Assembly: GCA_005881085.1 (NCBI GenBank)
Contig: VBGU01000117.1
Coordinates: 1-8,745, forward strand
Length of the DNA stretch: 8,745 nt
Source of the DNA: Chloroflexota bacterium
Lineage (GTDB): Bacteria > Chloroflexota > Limnocylindria > P2-11E
Direction: 5' to 3'
Shown here: piece by piece, positions 1-5,430 of the stretch
How the letters are laid out: every line of letters begins with the position of its first letter
How positions within the stretch are numbered: position 1 is the first letter of the stretch
Notes under the pieces: model-generated
The model's database searches: none
What the model saw: the letters and a program-made list of their open reading frames with translations, nothing else
Told to the model about the DNA's origin: nothing
Made by a program: the position numbers and the translations under genes

Positions 1-985
1 GCCGCGAGCGGGCGAACCGTAGCGCCGTCTGGCCGTCCATGAGCTGCGGCCCCGCGGTGATATCCAGGCGCTCTATTCCGTAATCGGGGGTGGGATAGGA
101 CTCGTCCCGCACCGGCCGTTTCACGTCGATCACCACTCCGCCGACGGAGTCGACGATCTTGGTGAACGCGTCGAAGTCCACGAGCGCGTAGGCGTTGAGG
201 CGGATGCCGAGCAGATCCTCGACGACCTTTCGCGCGAGGTCGTAGCCGCCGTAGGCGTATGCGGCGTTGATCTTGTCCGTGAAGACGCCGGGGCGGTCGA
301 TGTACACGTCACGTGGGATCGAGAGCATCGCCGCGGTCTTGTTCACCGGGTCGAGGCTGAGGACGATCATCGTGTCCGTGTTCTTCGTGGTCGACGCATC
401 GTCGCGTGAATCGATCCCAAGCAAGAGAACGTTGAGCCGTTCCGTTCCGGTCCACTCCGGCGGCGACGGTTCCTGTCCGCCGGCGGTTGTGCCCACGAGC
501 GGCGGGTTCGCGAGCGGCGCGAACACTTTCGATGCGAGCCCTGCCCAAGGAGCGGACCCGCGATAGGCGGCAGCGTAGAACGCGGCGAGCGCAATGCAGA
601 CGACGCCGAGCACCAGGTAGTCGACGACGTGCCGACCACGAAGCGAACCGATGTCGCGGAGCTTTCCCGCGAACGCGTCGGCGACCACGAAGAGGTGGTA
701 CATGAAGAACGCGCTGGCCACGAGGAACGTGACCGCCGCGGCGTTTCGGAGAACGAAGCTGGTGAGCGGGTCCGCGATCGCGACAAATGCGCCGGCGAGC
801 AGCACCGTGAAAATTGGAAGGACGATCATCAGTGCGCCGCGCACCCATCGTCCGCGGTACATCTGACCCAGCCCCGGCAAGAGCAACGACAGGATCGCTG
901 CGAACCCGGGGGAGCCGCTCACCGATGGCGCCGAAAGCAAGCGGGCGCGCGGTAACGCGGCCGACGACGCTCCCCGATTCGACAC
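1..985 (-). CDS. LytR-CpsA-Psr (LCP) family cell-wall ligase, partial (C-terminus beyond left edge)
   Basis: LCP enzymes move anionic glycopolymers from a lipid carrier to peptidoglycan on the outer face of the membrane. The reading frame (codons at 983-985 down to 2-4) is open through the left edge, so 328 residues are visible. From about residue 185 it shows the LCP core: NVLLLGID, then NTDTM (202-206), IPRD (223-226, Arg225), KINAAYAYGG, VDFDAF, a Gly-Gly-Val strand and, at the very edge, RFARSR with Arg326 and Arg328. These match the conserved Asp and Arg residues that bind the lipid pyrophosphate. The N-terminus is unusual: hydrophobic stretches at about 29-41, 50-71, 77-105 and 120-140 suggest three or four membrane spans, where typical LCP proteins have one. 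The start is uncertain. GTG at 985 has a TACGCT -10-like hexamer just upstream; TTG 940, GTG 922 and ATG 862 are alternatives, but 862 would remove the LSLLLPGLGQ stretch. The family call is secure; the exact polymer is unknown. Confidence 0.9.
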   Translation of the reverse strand, partial: MSNRGASSAALPRARLLSAPSVSGSPGFAAILSLLLPGLGQMYRGRWVRGALMIVLPIFTVLLAGAFVAIADPLTSFVLRNAAAVTFLVASAFFMYHLFVVADAFAGKLRDIGSLRGRHVVDYLVLGVVCIALAAFYAAAYRGSAPWAGLASKVFAPLANPPLVGTTAGGQEPSPPEWTGTERLNVLLLGIDSRDDASTTKNTDTMIVLSLDPVNKTAAMLSIPRDVYIDRPGVFTDKINAAYAYGGYDLARKVVEDLLGIRLNAYALVDFDAFTKIVDSVGGVVIDVKRPVRDESYPTPDYGIERLDITAGPQLMDGQTALRFARSR

Positions 986-1020
986 CGAACCGTAAGCGTA
1001 CGAGACTCGGCCTCCCTTAG
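986..1020. promoter_or_regulatory. Divergent intergenic gap between LCP gene and export operon; candidate minus-strand -10
   Basis: Only 35 bases separate the GTG at 985 (minus) from the ATG at 1021 (plus), so promoter elements for both directions must lie here or inside the flanking coding ends. On the minus strand TACGCT (1000 to 995) fits a TANNNT -10 element and would start transcription about 3 bases before GTG 985, giving a nearly leaderless mRNA. No equally good plus-strand hexamer and no Shine-Dalgarno sequence is visible before ATG 1021. A TANNNT match is common by chance, so this is weak. Confidence 0.3.
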
Positions 1021-1512
1021 ATGGAGCGTCAGCTTCCGGCCGACTCCGCGACGCTGCGCGGCGCTCGCGCCGTGGGGATCGTCTGCGCCACGCTCTTCAT
1101 CCTTCCGGTGATTCTGTCGATCGCATTTCCGTCGGCCTTCCTGTTCCAGCCGTACAACCGGATCTACGAGCGGATGATCGCGGCCGTCCTGCTCGCCTTC
1201 GGTCTCGGCCTCCTCCTCGCGCTTCGCGATCCGGTCCGCAACGCGGGGGTCTTCGCGGTCGTCGGACTCGCCACCGGACTTCTCGGAGGTGCGGTGGTGT
1301 ACGCGCTCGTCGTCGATCGTGCGGATCCCCTCCACTGGGTCGCGCAGGTCCCGATCCTCGCGGCAATCACCGCGACGCTCGAGATCACATACACGCGCCT
1401 TCGCCGCCCGAACCCGATCGTCGTGCGCATCGTCGTCGCGGCGGTGGTGCTTCTTCCATTCGCGTTCTACCTGCACGACATGGCGTACGCCGCTTTCGTC
1501 GCGAACCGGTAG
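1021..1512 (+). CDS. Small polytopic membrane protein of unknown function
   Basis: A 163-residue protein that is mostly hydrophobic. Likely spans lie at about 17-38, 50-68, 74-97, 107-124 and 132-150, giving four or five helices with short loops. There is no cleavable signal peptide and no large soluble domain. The segment PYNRIYERMIAAVLLAFG (44-61), followed by a short loop and ALRDPVRNAG (67-76), vaguely recalls small bacterial DUF membrane proteins of similar size, possibly DUF6632-like, but I cannot confirm a family. It begins an operon: its stop is 10 bases before the ABC ATPase start, so it may be an accessory of that exporter or merely co-transcribed. No Shine-Dalgarno sequence is visible before ATG 1021. 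The gene is considered real because of its membrane-protein composition, full-length frame and tight spacing with the next gene; function is not assigned. Confidence 0.8.
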   Translation: MERQLPADSATLRGARAVGIVCATLFILPVILSIAFPSAFLFQPYNRIYERMIAAVLLAFGLGLLLALRDPVRNAGVFAVVGLATGLLGGAVVYALVVDRADPLHWVAQVPILAAITATLEITYTRLRRPNPIVVRIVVAAVVLLPFAFYLHDMAYAAFVANR

Positions 1513-1522
1513 CGTTCGAGTC

Positions 1523-2281
1523 ATGACGCCGATCGTGCAAGTCAACGACCTGCGAAAGCGCTACGGCGAGATCGAAGCGGTCCGCGGCATCAGCTTCTTC
1601 GTCGAGTCGGGAGAGGTCTTCGGCTTGCTCGGTCCGAACGGAGCGGGGAAGACCACCACCGTCGAAATACTTGAGGGACTCCGAAAGGCCGATGGCGGGG
1701 CGGCCACCGTGGCCGGAGTCGACGTCTTCAGAGACCCCGCGGGCGTGAAGCGGCGGATCGGGGTGCAGCTTCAGGCGAGCGCTTTCCCCGACAACCTGAC
1801 CGCGCGCGAGACCGTGCGGTTCTTCGCGGCCTGCTACGACCTCGTGGTCGACGAGCTGGCGCTCCTGCGTCAGGTCGAGCTCGAGGAGCGTGCGCGGCAA
1901 CCGCAGGCGAAGCTCTCGGGCGGCCAACGACAGCGGCTTTCGATCGCGACGGCCCTTGTGAACCAGCCGCAGGTCCTCTTTCTGGACGAGCCTACGACCG
2001 GACTCGACCCGCAGGCGAGACGCAATCTCTGGGAGCTGATCCGGAGCATCCAGGCCCGCGGAACGACGGTCTTTCTGACGACCCATTACCTCGACGAGGC
2101 CGAGATCCTCTGCGATCGGGTCGCGATCATGGACGAGGGGAACATCGTCGCGCTCGACCCACCGCGGAAGCTGATCGACGATCTTCTCGGCAGGGGATTC
2201 ACGAAGCCGGTCCTGCAGCAGAAAGCCAACCTCGAAGACGTTTTCCTCGACCTCACCGGTCACGAGATCCGCGACGCATGA
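1523..2281 (+). CDS. ABC transporter ATP-binding protein (drug/ABC-2 exporter type)
   Basis: The cytoplasmic ATPase subunit, 252 residues, that should power the permease encoded next. All nucleotide-binding motifs are present in order: Walker A GPNGAGKT (37-44), Q-loop glutamine near 84, signature LSGGQ (131-135), Walker B VLFLDEP with Asp155 and Glu156, D-loop GLDP (160-163) and switch His188 in TTH. The C-terminus carries ANLEDVFLDLTGHE (235-248), the ending typical of DrrA/CcmA-type ATPases paired with ABC-2 permeases. The protein is shorter than the roughly 300 residues common for the drug-exporter group because the tail after the H-loop is brief. The ATG at 1523 was chosen because VQVNDLRKRYG follows it directly; the frame stays open upstream, but that part overlaps the previous gene and is not ABC-like. 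It overlaps the permease start by 4 bases (ATGA), implying translational coupling. The substrate is unknown. Confidence 0.95.
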   Translation: MTPIVQVNDLRKRYGEIEAVRGISFFVESGEVFGLLGPNGAGKTTTVEILEGLRKADGGAATVAGVDVFRDPAGVKRRIGVQLQASAFPDNLTARETVRFFAACYDLVVDELALLRQVELEERARQPQAKLSGGQRQRLSIATALVNQPQVLFLDEPTTGLDPQARRNLWELIRSIQARGTTVFLTTHYLDEAEILCDRVAIMDEGNIVALDPPRKLIDDLLGRGFTKPVLQQKANLEDVFLDLTGHEIRDA

Positions 2282-3372
2282 GGCAAACCTTTCGCCTCTT
2301 CGCACTGCTCCTTCGCGGCTACCTGCGCGACCGCACGGCACTCTTCTTCAGCCTGATCGTGCCGTTGATGCTGATGGTGATCTTTGGCTACCTGAACCTC
2401 GGTGACTTCGGCCGGGTGTCGGTCGCCATCGACGATCAGTCGAAGAATCAGTCGAGCGCGCAGCTCGTCCAGATCCTGAAAGGGATCGAAACGCTACAGC
2501 TGACCGACCTCCCTACGGACCAGGCCCTGACGAAATTGCGCCGGACCGAGCTCGACATGCTCATCGTCATCCCGCAGGAGTTCGCCATCGCGCCCGCGCG
2601 ACCCGGGCAGAACGTCCCGCAGATCGTCGTCTACGGAGATGACGCGCGGCCGCAGCAGGTCGCGGTGGGTCGCCAGATCGTGGCGCAGGTCATCGATCGG
2701 CTCTCGTTCGCTATCACCCAGACGGCGCCGGTCATCGGCGTCAAAGAGGAGACGGTGCAGGGCGTTCGTCTTCGGTACGTCGATTTCCTGGTGCCGGGGA
2801 TCCTGGGCGTCAACATCATGCAGCTCGCGATCTTCTCGGTCGCCTTCGCGCTAGTGGCCGACAAGCAGCGCGGTGTGCTGCGGCGGATCATGGCGACGCC
2901 TGTTCGGGTCCCGAACCTCCTCGCTGCGCACGTGCTTACGCGGCTCATCATTGCGACGGGGCAGGTCGCCGTGCTGCTCCTCGTCGCCCTCGTGCTCTTC
3001 AGCGTAACGATCGTTGGCGGTCTCGCTCCACTCTTTGTCGTCGCGCTCCTCGGGTCGATCCTGTTCCTCACGATCGGGTTCGCGCTCGCCGGCTGGGCCA
3101 CCACCGAGAATCAAGTGCCGGCCATCGCACAGCTCATCACGCTCCCGCAGTTCTTCTTCTCGGGAGTGTTCTTCTCGAAGAACGCGGCGCCCGCACTCAT
3201 CCGGCCCGTCACCAACCTGCTTCCGCTGACGCTCCTGAACGACGCGCTCCGCGAGATCAGCGTGCAGGGCGCGACCCTCTGGGACGTGCGGACCCAAATA
3301 CTCGGGCTCCTGATATGGACCGTCGCCGGCTTCATCCTGGCCGTGCGGCTCTTCCGGTTCGAGAAGTTTTAG
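2278..3372 (+). CDS. ABC-2 type transporter permease
   Basis: The membrane subunit of the exporter, 364 residues, in the usual size range for ABC-2 permeases of the DrrB/YhhJ group. It has one span near the N-terminus (about 21-40), a soluble extracytoplasmic segment (about 41-165), then LVPG at 171-174 followed by five hydrophobic segments (about 174-195, 218-245, 250-270, 279-300 and 340-358). Between the second and third spans is DKQRGVLRRI, the short amphipathic motif typical of the family (E-x-x-x-G-T-L-x-x-L/I). FFFSGVFF and the ending RLFRFEKF are also family-like. It starts inside the stop of the ATPase gene (ATGA), so the two subunits are probably made in equal amounts; a homodimer with two ATPases is expected. 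It converges with the Nudix gene, the two stop codons overlapping at 3369-3372. The exported compound (drug, lipid or polysaccharide) cannot be told from sequence. Confidence 0.93.
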   Translation: MRQTFRLFALLLRGYLRDRTALFFSLIVPLMLMVIFGYLNLGDFGRVSVAIDDQSKNQSSAQLVQILKGIETLQLTDLPTDQALTKLRRTELDMLIVIPQEFAIAPARPGQNVPQIVVYGDDARPQQVAVGRQIVAQVIDRLSFAITQTAPVIGVKEETVQGVRLRYVDFLVPGILGVNIMQLAIFSVAFALVADKQRGVLRRIMATPVRVPNLLAAHVLTRLIIATGQVAVLLLVALVLFSVTIVGGLAPLFVVALLGSILFLTIGFALAGWATTENQVPAIAQLITLPQFFFSGVFFSKNAAPALIRPVTNLLPLTLLNDALREISVQGATLWDVRTQILGLLIWTVAGFILAVRLFRFEKF

Positions 3373-3950
3373 CGGGCTAATTCCTCGTGCACGACCCGAT
3401 GCACGACCGCGCGAAAGTGTCCCCAGTCAGCCCAGTCGCCGCCGATCTCTTTCGAGGGCGCGCTCGCGACCCGATCGAGTCGATCGGCGACGTCGCCGAG
3501 CGCCGCTGGCTCGACCTCGATCCACTCCTCTATCTGCTCCTCGAGATCGCTGGTGTGGAAACGCCCGCCCACCTCGTCGAGCAAGAACGCGAAGGTGTGG
3601 AACAGCGGCGCCCCGTCCGGCGCCGACACCGGACGGTAGGTGATCCACGCAAGGAACCGCTTCGTCTCGGTCTCGAGGCCCGTCTCTTCCTCCGTCTCCC
3701 GACGGAGCGCGTCGAGGATGCGCTCGCCGTGGTGGATGCCGCCGGTCGGTAGGCGGTAGGCCCCGCGCGGATAGAAGGTCTTGATCGAAAGAGGCACCTT
3801 GCCGTTCCGCCGGCGCATGACCATGCAGACTTCGGCGAACCGGTCGGGCCGCTGGACGGGGTCGAAGAACGGACGGATCAGGGCATCGACTCGGCGCGGC
3901 TCGCCAAAGCGGGCCGCGATCCGAGCGATCTCTTCCTCGAGCTCCGCCAA
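3369..3950 (-). CDS. Nudix hydrolase
   Basis: A 193-residue cytosolic hydrolase of nucleoside-diphosphate-linked compounds. The Nudix box spans residues 70-92 and fits G-x5-E-x7-R-E-U-x-E-E-x-G-U: Gly70, Glu76, Arg84-Glu85 and Glu88-Glu89, with Gly91-Leu92; the only soft spot is Thr86 at the first hydrophobic position. The helix glutamates would bind Mg2+. The substrate cannot be assigned. The start is a TTG at 3950-3948, immediately after the TGA of the GGDEF gene and in the same reading frame, so no earlier start is possible; no in-frame ATG or GTG occurs early enough to keep the N-terminal helix. No Shine-Dalgarno sequence is clear, so translation probably depends on re-initiation after the GGDEF gene. 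The 3' end overlaps the permease stop on the other strand by 4 bases, and no terminator is visible between them. Confidence 0.92.
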   Translation of the reverse strand: MAELEEEIARIAARFGEPRRVDALIRPFFDPVQRPDRFAEVCMVMRRRNGKVPLSIKTFYPRGAYRLPTGGIHHGERILDALRRETEEETGLETETKRFLAWITYRPVSAPDGAPLFHTFAFLLDEVGGRFHTSDLEEQIEEWIEVEPAALGDVADRLDRVASAPSKEIGGDWADWGHFRAVVHRVVHEELAR

Positions 3951-4562
3951 TCAGTCGCGATCGTACTTGCGCAGCACATCCTCGAGCCCTTCGCGGAGCA
4001 GCACCGCTTCTTTCGTCTTCTTCCGCTCGGCCAAGGCTTTGAGGCGCGCCAGCTGCGCGGCGCTGTAGTAGGAGGACTTGAGCACCATGTCGTCGGCCGG
4101 GGTGAGTCCGACGGTGTTGCCCCCCTGCTCTTTCGCGGCGTAGAGCGCGAGGTCGGCCTTGCGCATGAGCTGCTCGCCGGTCTTTGCGTCTCTCGGCGCG
4201 TTGGCCACGCCGACTGTCGCGCTCGCTCCGAAGCGAGCGGGTATCGCCCTTCGCAGCGCCGTGGCGAGTTCGGTCCGCAAGTGCTCGGCGCGGAGGAAGG
4301 CAGTCTCAAGCGAGACTCCCGGTGCGAGGAGCGCGAACTCGTCGCCGCCAACTCGCTCGAAGGTCCAACCCTCAGCCTTCGCGCGTGCGCGCAGGATCCG
4401 CGTCGCTGCCGCGATCGCGGCGTCGCCGAGATCGCGTCCTCCCTTCTCATTGAGGACCTGAAGGTTGTCGAGGTCGACTAGTAGGAGTGAGGCGCCGCCC
4501 CCCTTGGCGGCTTTGTCCGTCGCCTGGGCGAACGCTGTCTCAGCCTTTTGCCGCCTCAACAT
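3951..4562 (-). CDS. GGDEF-domain protein, probable diguanylate cyclase, standalone
   Basis: A 203-residue protein whose central part is a GGDEF domain, the fold that makes cyclic di-GMP from two GTP. Visible motifs: LLLVDLDNL (26-34) with metal-binding Asp30; NEKGGRDLGD (38-47) with the guanine-contacting Asn38 and Asp47; RVGGDEF (70-76), an intact active-site signature; and the late motif KADLALYAAKEQGGN. Oddities: the usual D-x-LTGLxNR segment that opens the domain is missing, there is no sensor domain or membrane span, NE-GG replaces the usual ND-GH, and the RxxD inhibitory site is absent (Ala and Trp at its two positions). A charged helical tail of about 50 residues follows the domain. 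ATG 4562 lies only a few bases from a -10-like element, so the mRNA is probably nearly leaderless. Activity is likely but the short N-terminus leaves doubt; it might instead be a c-di-GMP or GTP sensor. First gene of a unit with the Nudix gene. Confidence 0.9.
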   Translation of the reverse strand: MLRRQKAETAFAQATDKAAKGGGASLLLVDLDNLQVLNEKGGRDLGDAAIAAATRILRARAKAEGWTFERVGGDEFALLAPGVSLETAFLRAEHLRTELATALRRAIPARFGASATVGVANAPRDAKTGEQLMRKADLALYAAKEQGGNTVGLTPADDMVLKSSYYSAAQLARLKALAERKKTKEAVLLREGLEDVLRKYDRD

Positions 4563-4583
4563 ATATCGAGATAAGATATATAT
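4563..4583. promoter_or_regulatory. Bidirectional AT-rich promoter with symmetric -10 element TAAGATA
   Basis: The whole gap between two divergent ATG codons is 21 bases and almost pure A/T in a GC-rich setting. TAAGATA at 4572-4578 reads TAAGAT on the plus strand and TATCTT on the minus strand, so both directions fit TANNNT. The plus-strand hexamer (4572-4577) would place the transcription start on or next to ATG 4584 (leaderless). The minus-strand hexamer (4578 to 4573) would start transcription about 4 bases before ATG 4562. No Shine-Dalgarno sequence is present on either side, as expected for leaderless messages. Near-palindromic arms CATATATC and GATATATA flank the element and could also be an operator. 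No -35 elements were recognised. Confidence 0.55.
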
Positions 4584-5300
4584 ATGTGTGCGATGTATGT
4601 CAACTCCGGTCTAGGTCTCTGGGACCGGATCGGCCCGATTTGGCGGATCGCCTTCGAGGAGGCGTGGGCGGCTTACGTTGCCGGAACTGTCCCGGTCGGG
4701 GCGGTGCTCGTAGATGTGAACGGCGCGATCGTTTCCCGAGGCCGCAACCGGATCTTCGATAACGCCGTCGCTGGGCACATCGGCGGATCGCGGCTCGCCC
4801 ATGCCGAAGTCAATGCGCTGCTCGGGCTTACTGGATCGTCGCTCGACCCGCGAGCGCTCGCCCTCTACACAACGACCGAGCCATGTCCACTTTGCATCGG
4901 TGCCGTCGTCATGGCCAACGTGCGGGAGATCCGCTACGCGGCGCGCGAACCGTACGCGGGAAGCATCACGGTCCTGGACGCGACGTCGTACATCCGCAGC
5001 AAGAAGATCAGGGTTATTCCGCCCGAGGACCCCGACGCCGAAGCGGTGTCGATCGCGATGGGCAACGAGTTTCATCTCCGCGGGAATGGCCCGCGTGTGG
5101 CGGAGCTGGTCGCCGGGTCGCTCGCCATTCGTCCAGACGCCGTCGCGCTAGCGGACCGGCTCCACGCGGCCGGGCGGTGGGCGGTCCTCCGACGCATGAG
5201 CGCCCGGGAAGGTATCGCTGACCTCCTCGGGCAGATAGACTTGTCGGCACAAGCGTTCGAGGGGCCATCCACCCCGAGCCGCCGGAAGAAGTACGAGTAG
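4584..5300 (+). CDS. Zinc-dependent nucleoside/tRNA deaminase-like protein with C-terminal extension
   Basis: A cytidine/deoxycytidylate deaminase-fold protein of 238 residues. The zinc site is complete: HAE at 73-75 (His73 ligand, Glu75 proton shuttle) and PCPLC at 100-104 (Cys101 and Cys104 ligands). PVGAVLVDVNG (37-47) and the TTTEPCPLCIGAVVMANV stretch resemble TadA and guanine-deaminase-like members. It is clearly longer than TadA (usually about 150-170 residues): residues from about 150 on form an extra region, including PRVAELVAGSLAIRPDAVAL, that I do not recognise. HAE is preceded by an insertion (GHIGGSRLA) unlike typical TadA, so tRNA A34 deamination is only one option; a free nucleoside or base is equally possible. 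ATG 4584 is favoured because a TAAGAT -10 sits 7 bases upstream; ATG 4593 is an alternative. Its stop touches the T-box leader of ileS. Confidence 0.87.
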   Translation: MCAMYVNSGLGLWDRIGPIWRIAFEEAWAAYVAGTVPVGAVLVDVNGAIVSRGRNRIFDNAVAGHIGGSRLAHAEVNALLGLTGSSLDPRALALYTTTEPCPLCIGAVVMANVREIRYAAREPYAGSITVLDATSYIRSKKIRVIPPEDPDAEAVSIAMGNEFHLRGNGPRVAELVAGSLAIRPDAVALADRLHAAGRWAVLRRMSAREGIADLLGQIDLSAQAFEGPSTPSRRKKYE

Positions 5301-5412
5301 AACCGGCCGGACCGCGCACCGTTAGAGGCGCATCGAGTGGACGCACGCTGCGTCAACTCGGGTGGTACCACGGCTTGCGCCGTCCCGAGATGTCGGGACG
5401 GCGTTTTGTTTT
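5301..5412 (+). promoter_or_regulatory. T-box riboswitch leader of ileS (transcription attenuation type)
   Basis: T-box leaders sense uncharged tRNA and allow read-through into amino-acid genes. The antiterminator is textbook: CTCGGG (5357-5362) pairs with CCCGAG (5384-5389), ACGG (5370-5373) pairs with CCGT (5380-5383), and the 7-base bulge TGGTACC (5363-5369) lies between them. TGGT in the bulge complements an ACCA tRNA end, matching discriminator A of tRNA-Ile. Just upstream, GACGCA (5340-5345) and TGCGTC (5349-5354) form a 6-bp hairpin in the place of Stem III. The competing terminator is listed separately. Stem I is not clear: only about 40 bases lie between the deaminase stop and the hairpin. 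ATC at 5332-5334 (next to a GCGC/GCGC pairing) is a possible isoleucine specifier, and AGTA occurs at 5290-5293 and 5296-5299 inside the deaminase end, so the leader may begin inside that gene; a TAGACT hexamer at 5236-5241 is a weak promoter candidate. Confidence 0.88.
5378..5412 (+). terminator. Intrinsic terminator of the T-box leader
   Basis: An 11-bp perfect stem pairs 5378-5388 with 5393-5403 (CGCCGTCCCGA against TCGGGACGGCG) with a GATG loop, followed by TTTTGTTTT at 5404-5412. The left arm reuses bases 5380-5388 that the antiterminator needs, so the two structures exclude each other. This makes control transcriptional. The ribosome-binding site of ileS lies beyond the terminator and is not part of either stem. 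Confidence 0.9.
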
Positions 5413-5419
5413 GCGCGAG

Positions 5420-5425
5420 AAGGAG
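5420..5425 (+). promoter_or_regulatory. Ribosome-binding site of ileS
   Basis: AAGGAG ends 5 bases before ATG 5431. This is the only strong Shine-Dalgarno sequence in the window, which fits the leadered T-box mRNA in contrast to the apparently leaderless genes around it. It fixes the start at 5431; the frame is open further upstream, but that stretch is the terminator. Confidence 0.85.
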
Positions 5426-5430
5426 CGGAG

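Noticed and set aside
309..848. A 179-codon minus-strand frame over the LCP gene.
   Set aside because: The neighbouring frame encodes an unmistakable LCP domain; this one is Arg-rich and motif-free.
1289..1522. A longer N-terminus for the ABC ATPase.
   Set aside because: It overlaps the upstream membrane protein, is Arg/Ser-rich, and the ABC fold begins right after ATG 1523.
1385..2341. A 318-codon open frame on the minus strand opposite the ABC ATPase.
   Set aside because: Mirror frame of a gene with complete Walker, signature and switch motifs; no recognisable domain of its own.
3369..3372. A bidirectional terminator between the convergent permease and Nudix genes.
   Set aside because: The genes overlap by 4 bases and no hairpin followed by a T-run is visible; only a short TTTT occurs.
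5303..5310. The palindrome CCGGCCGG as an operator or site.
   Set aside because: An 8-base GC palindrome is expected by chance in DNA this GC-rich; it may simply take part in leader folding.
5362..5430. A longer ileS start that would include the T-box terminator region.
   Set aside because: The added stretch is the antiterminator/terminator and contains no conserved IleRS sequence; AAGGAG at 5420-5425 fixes the start at 5431.
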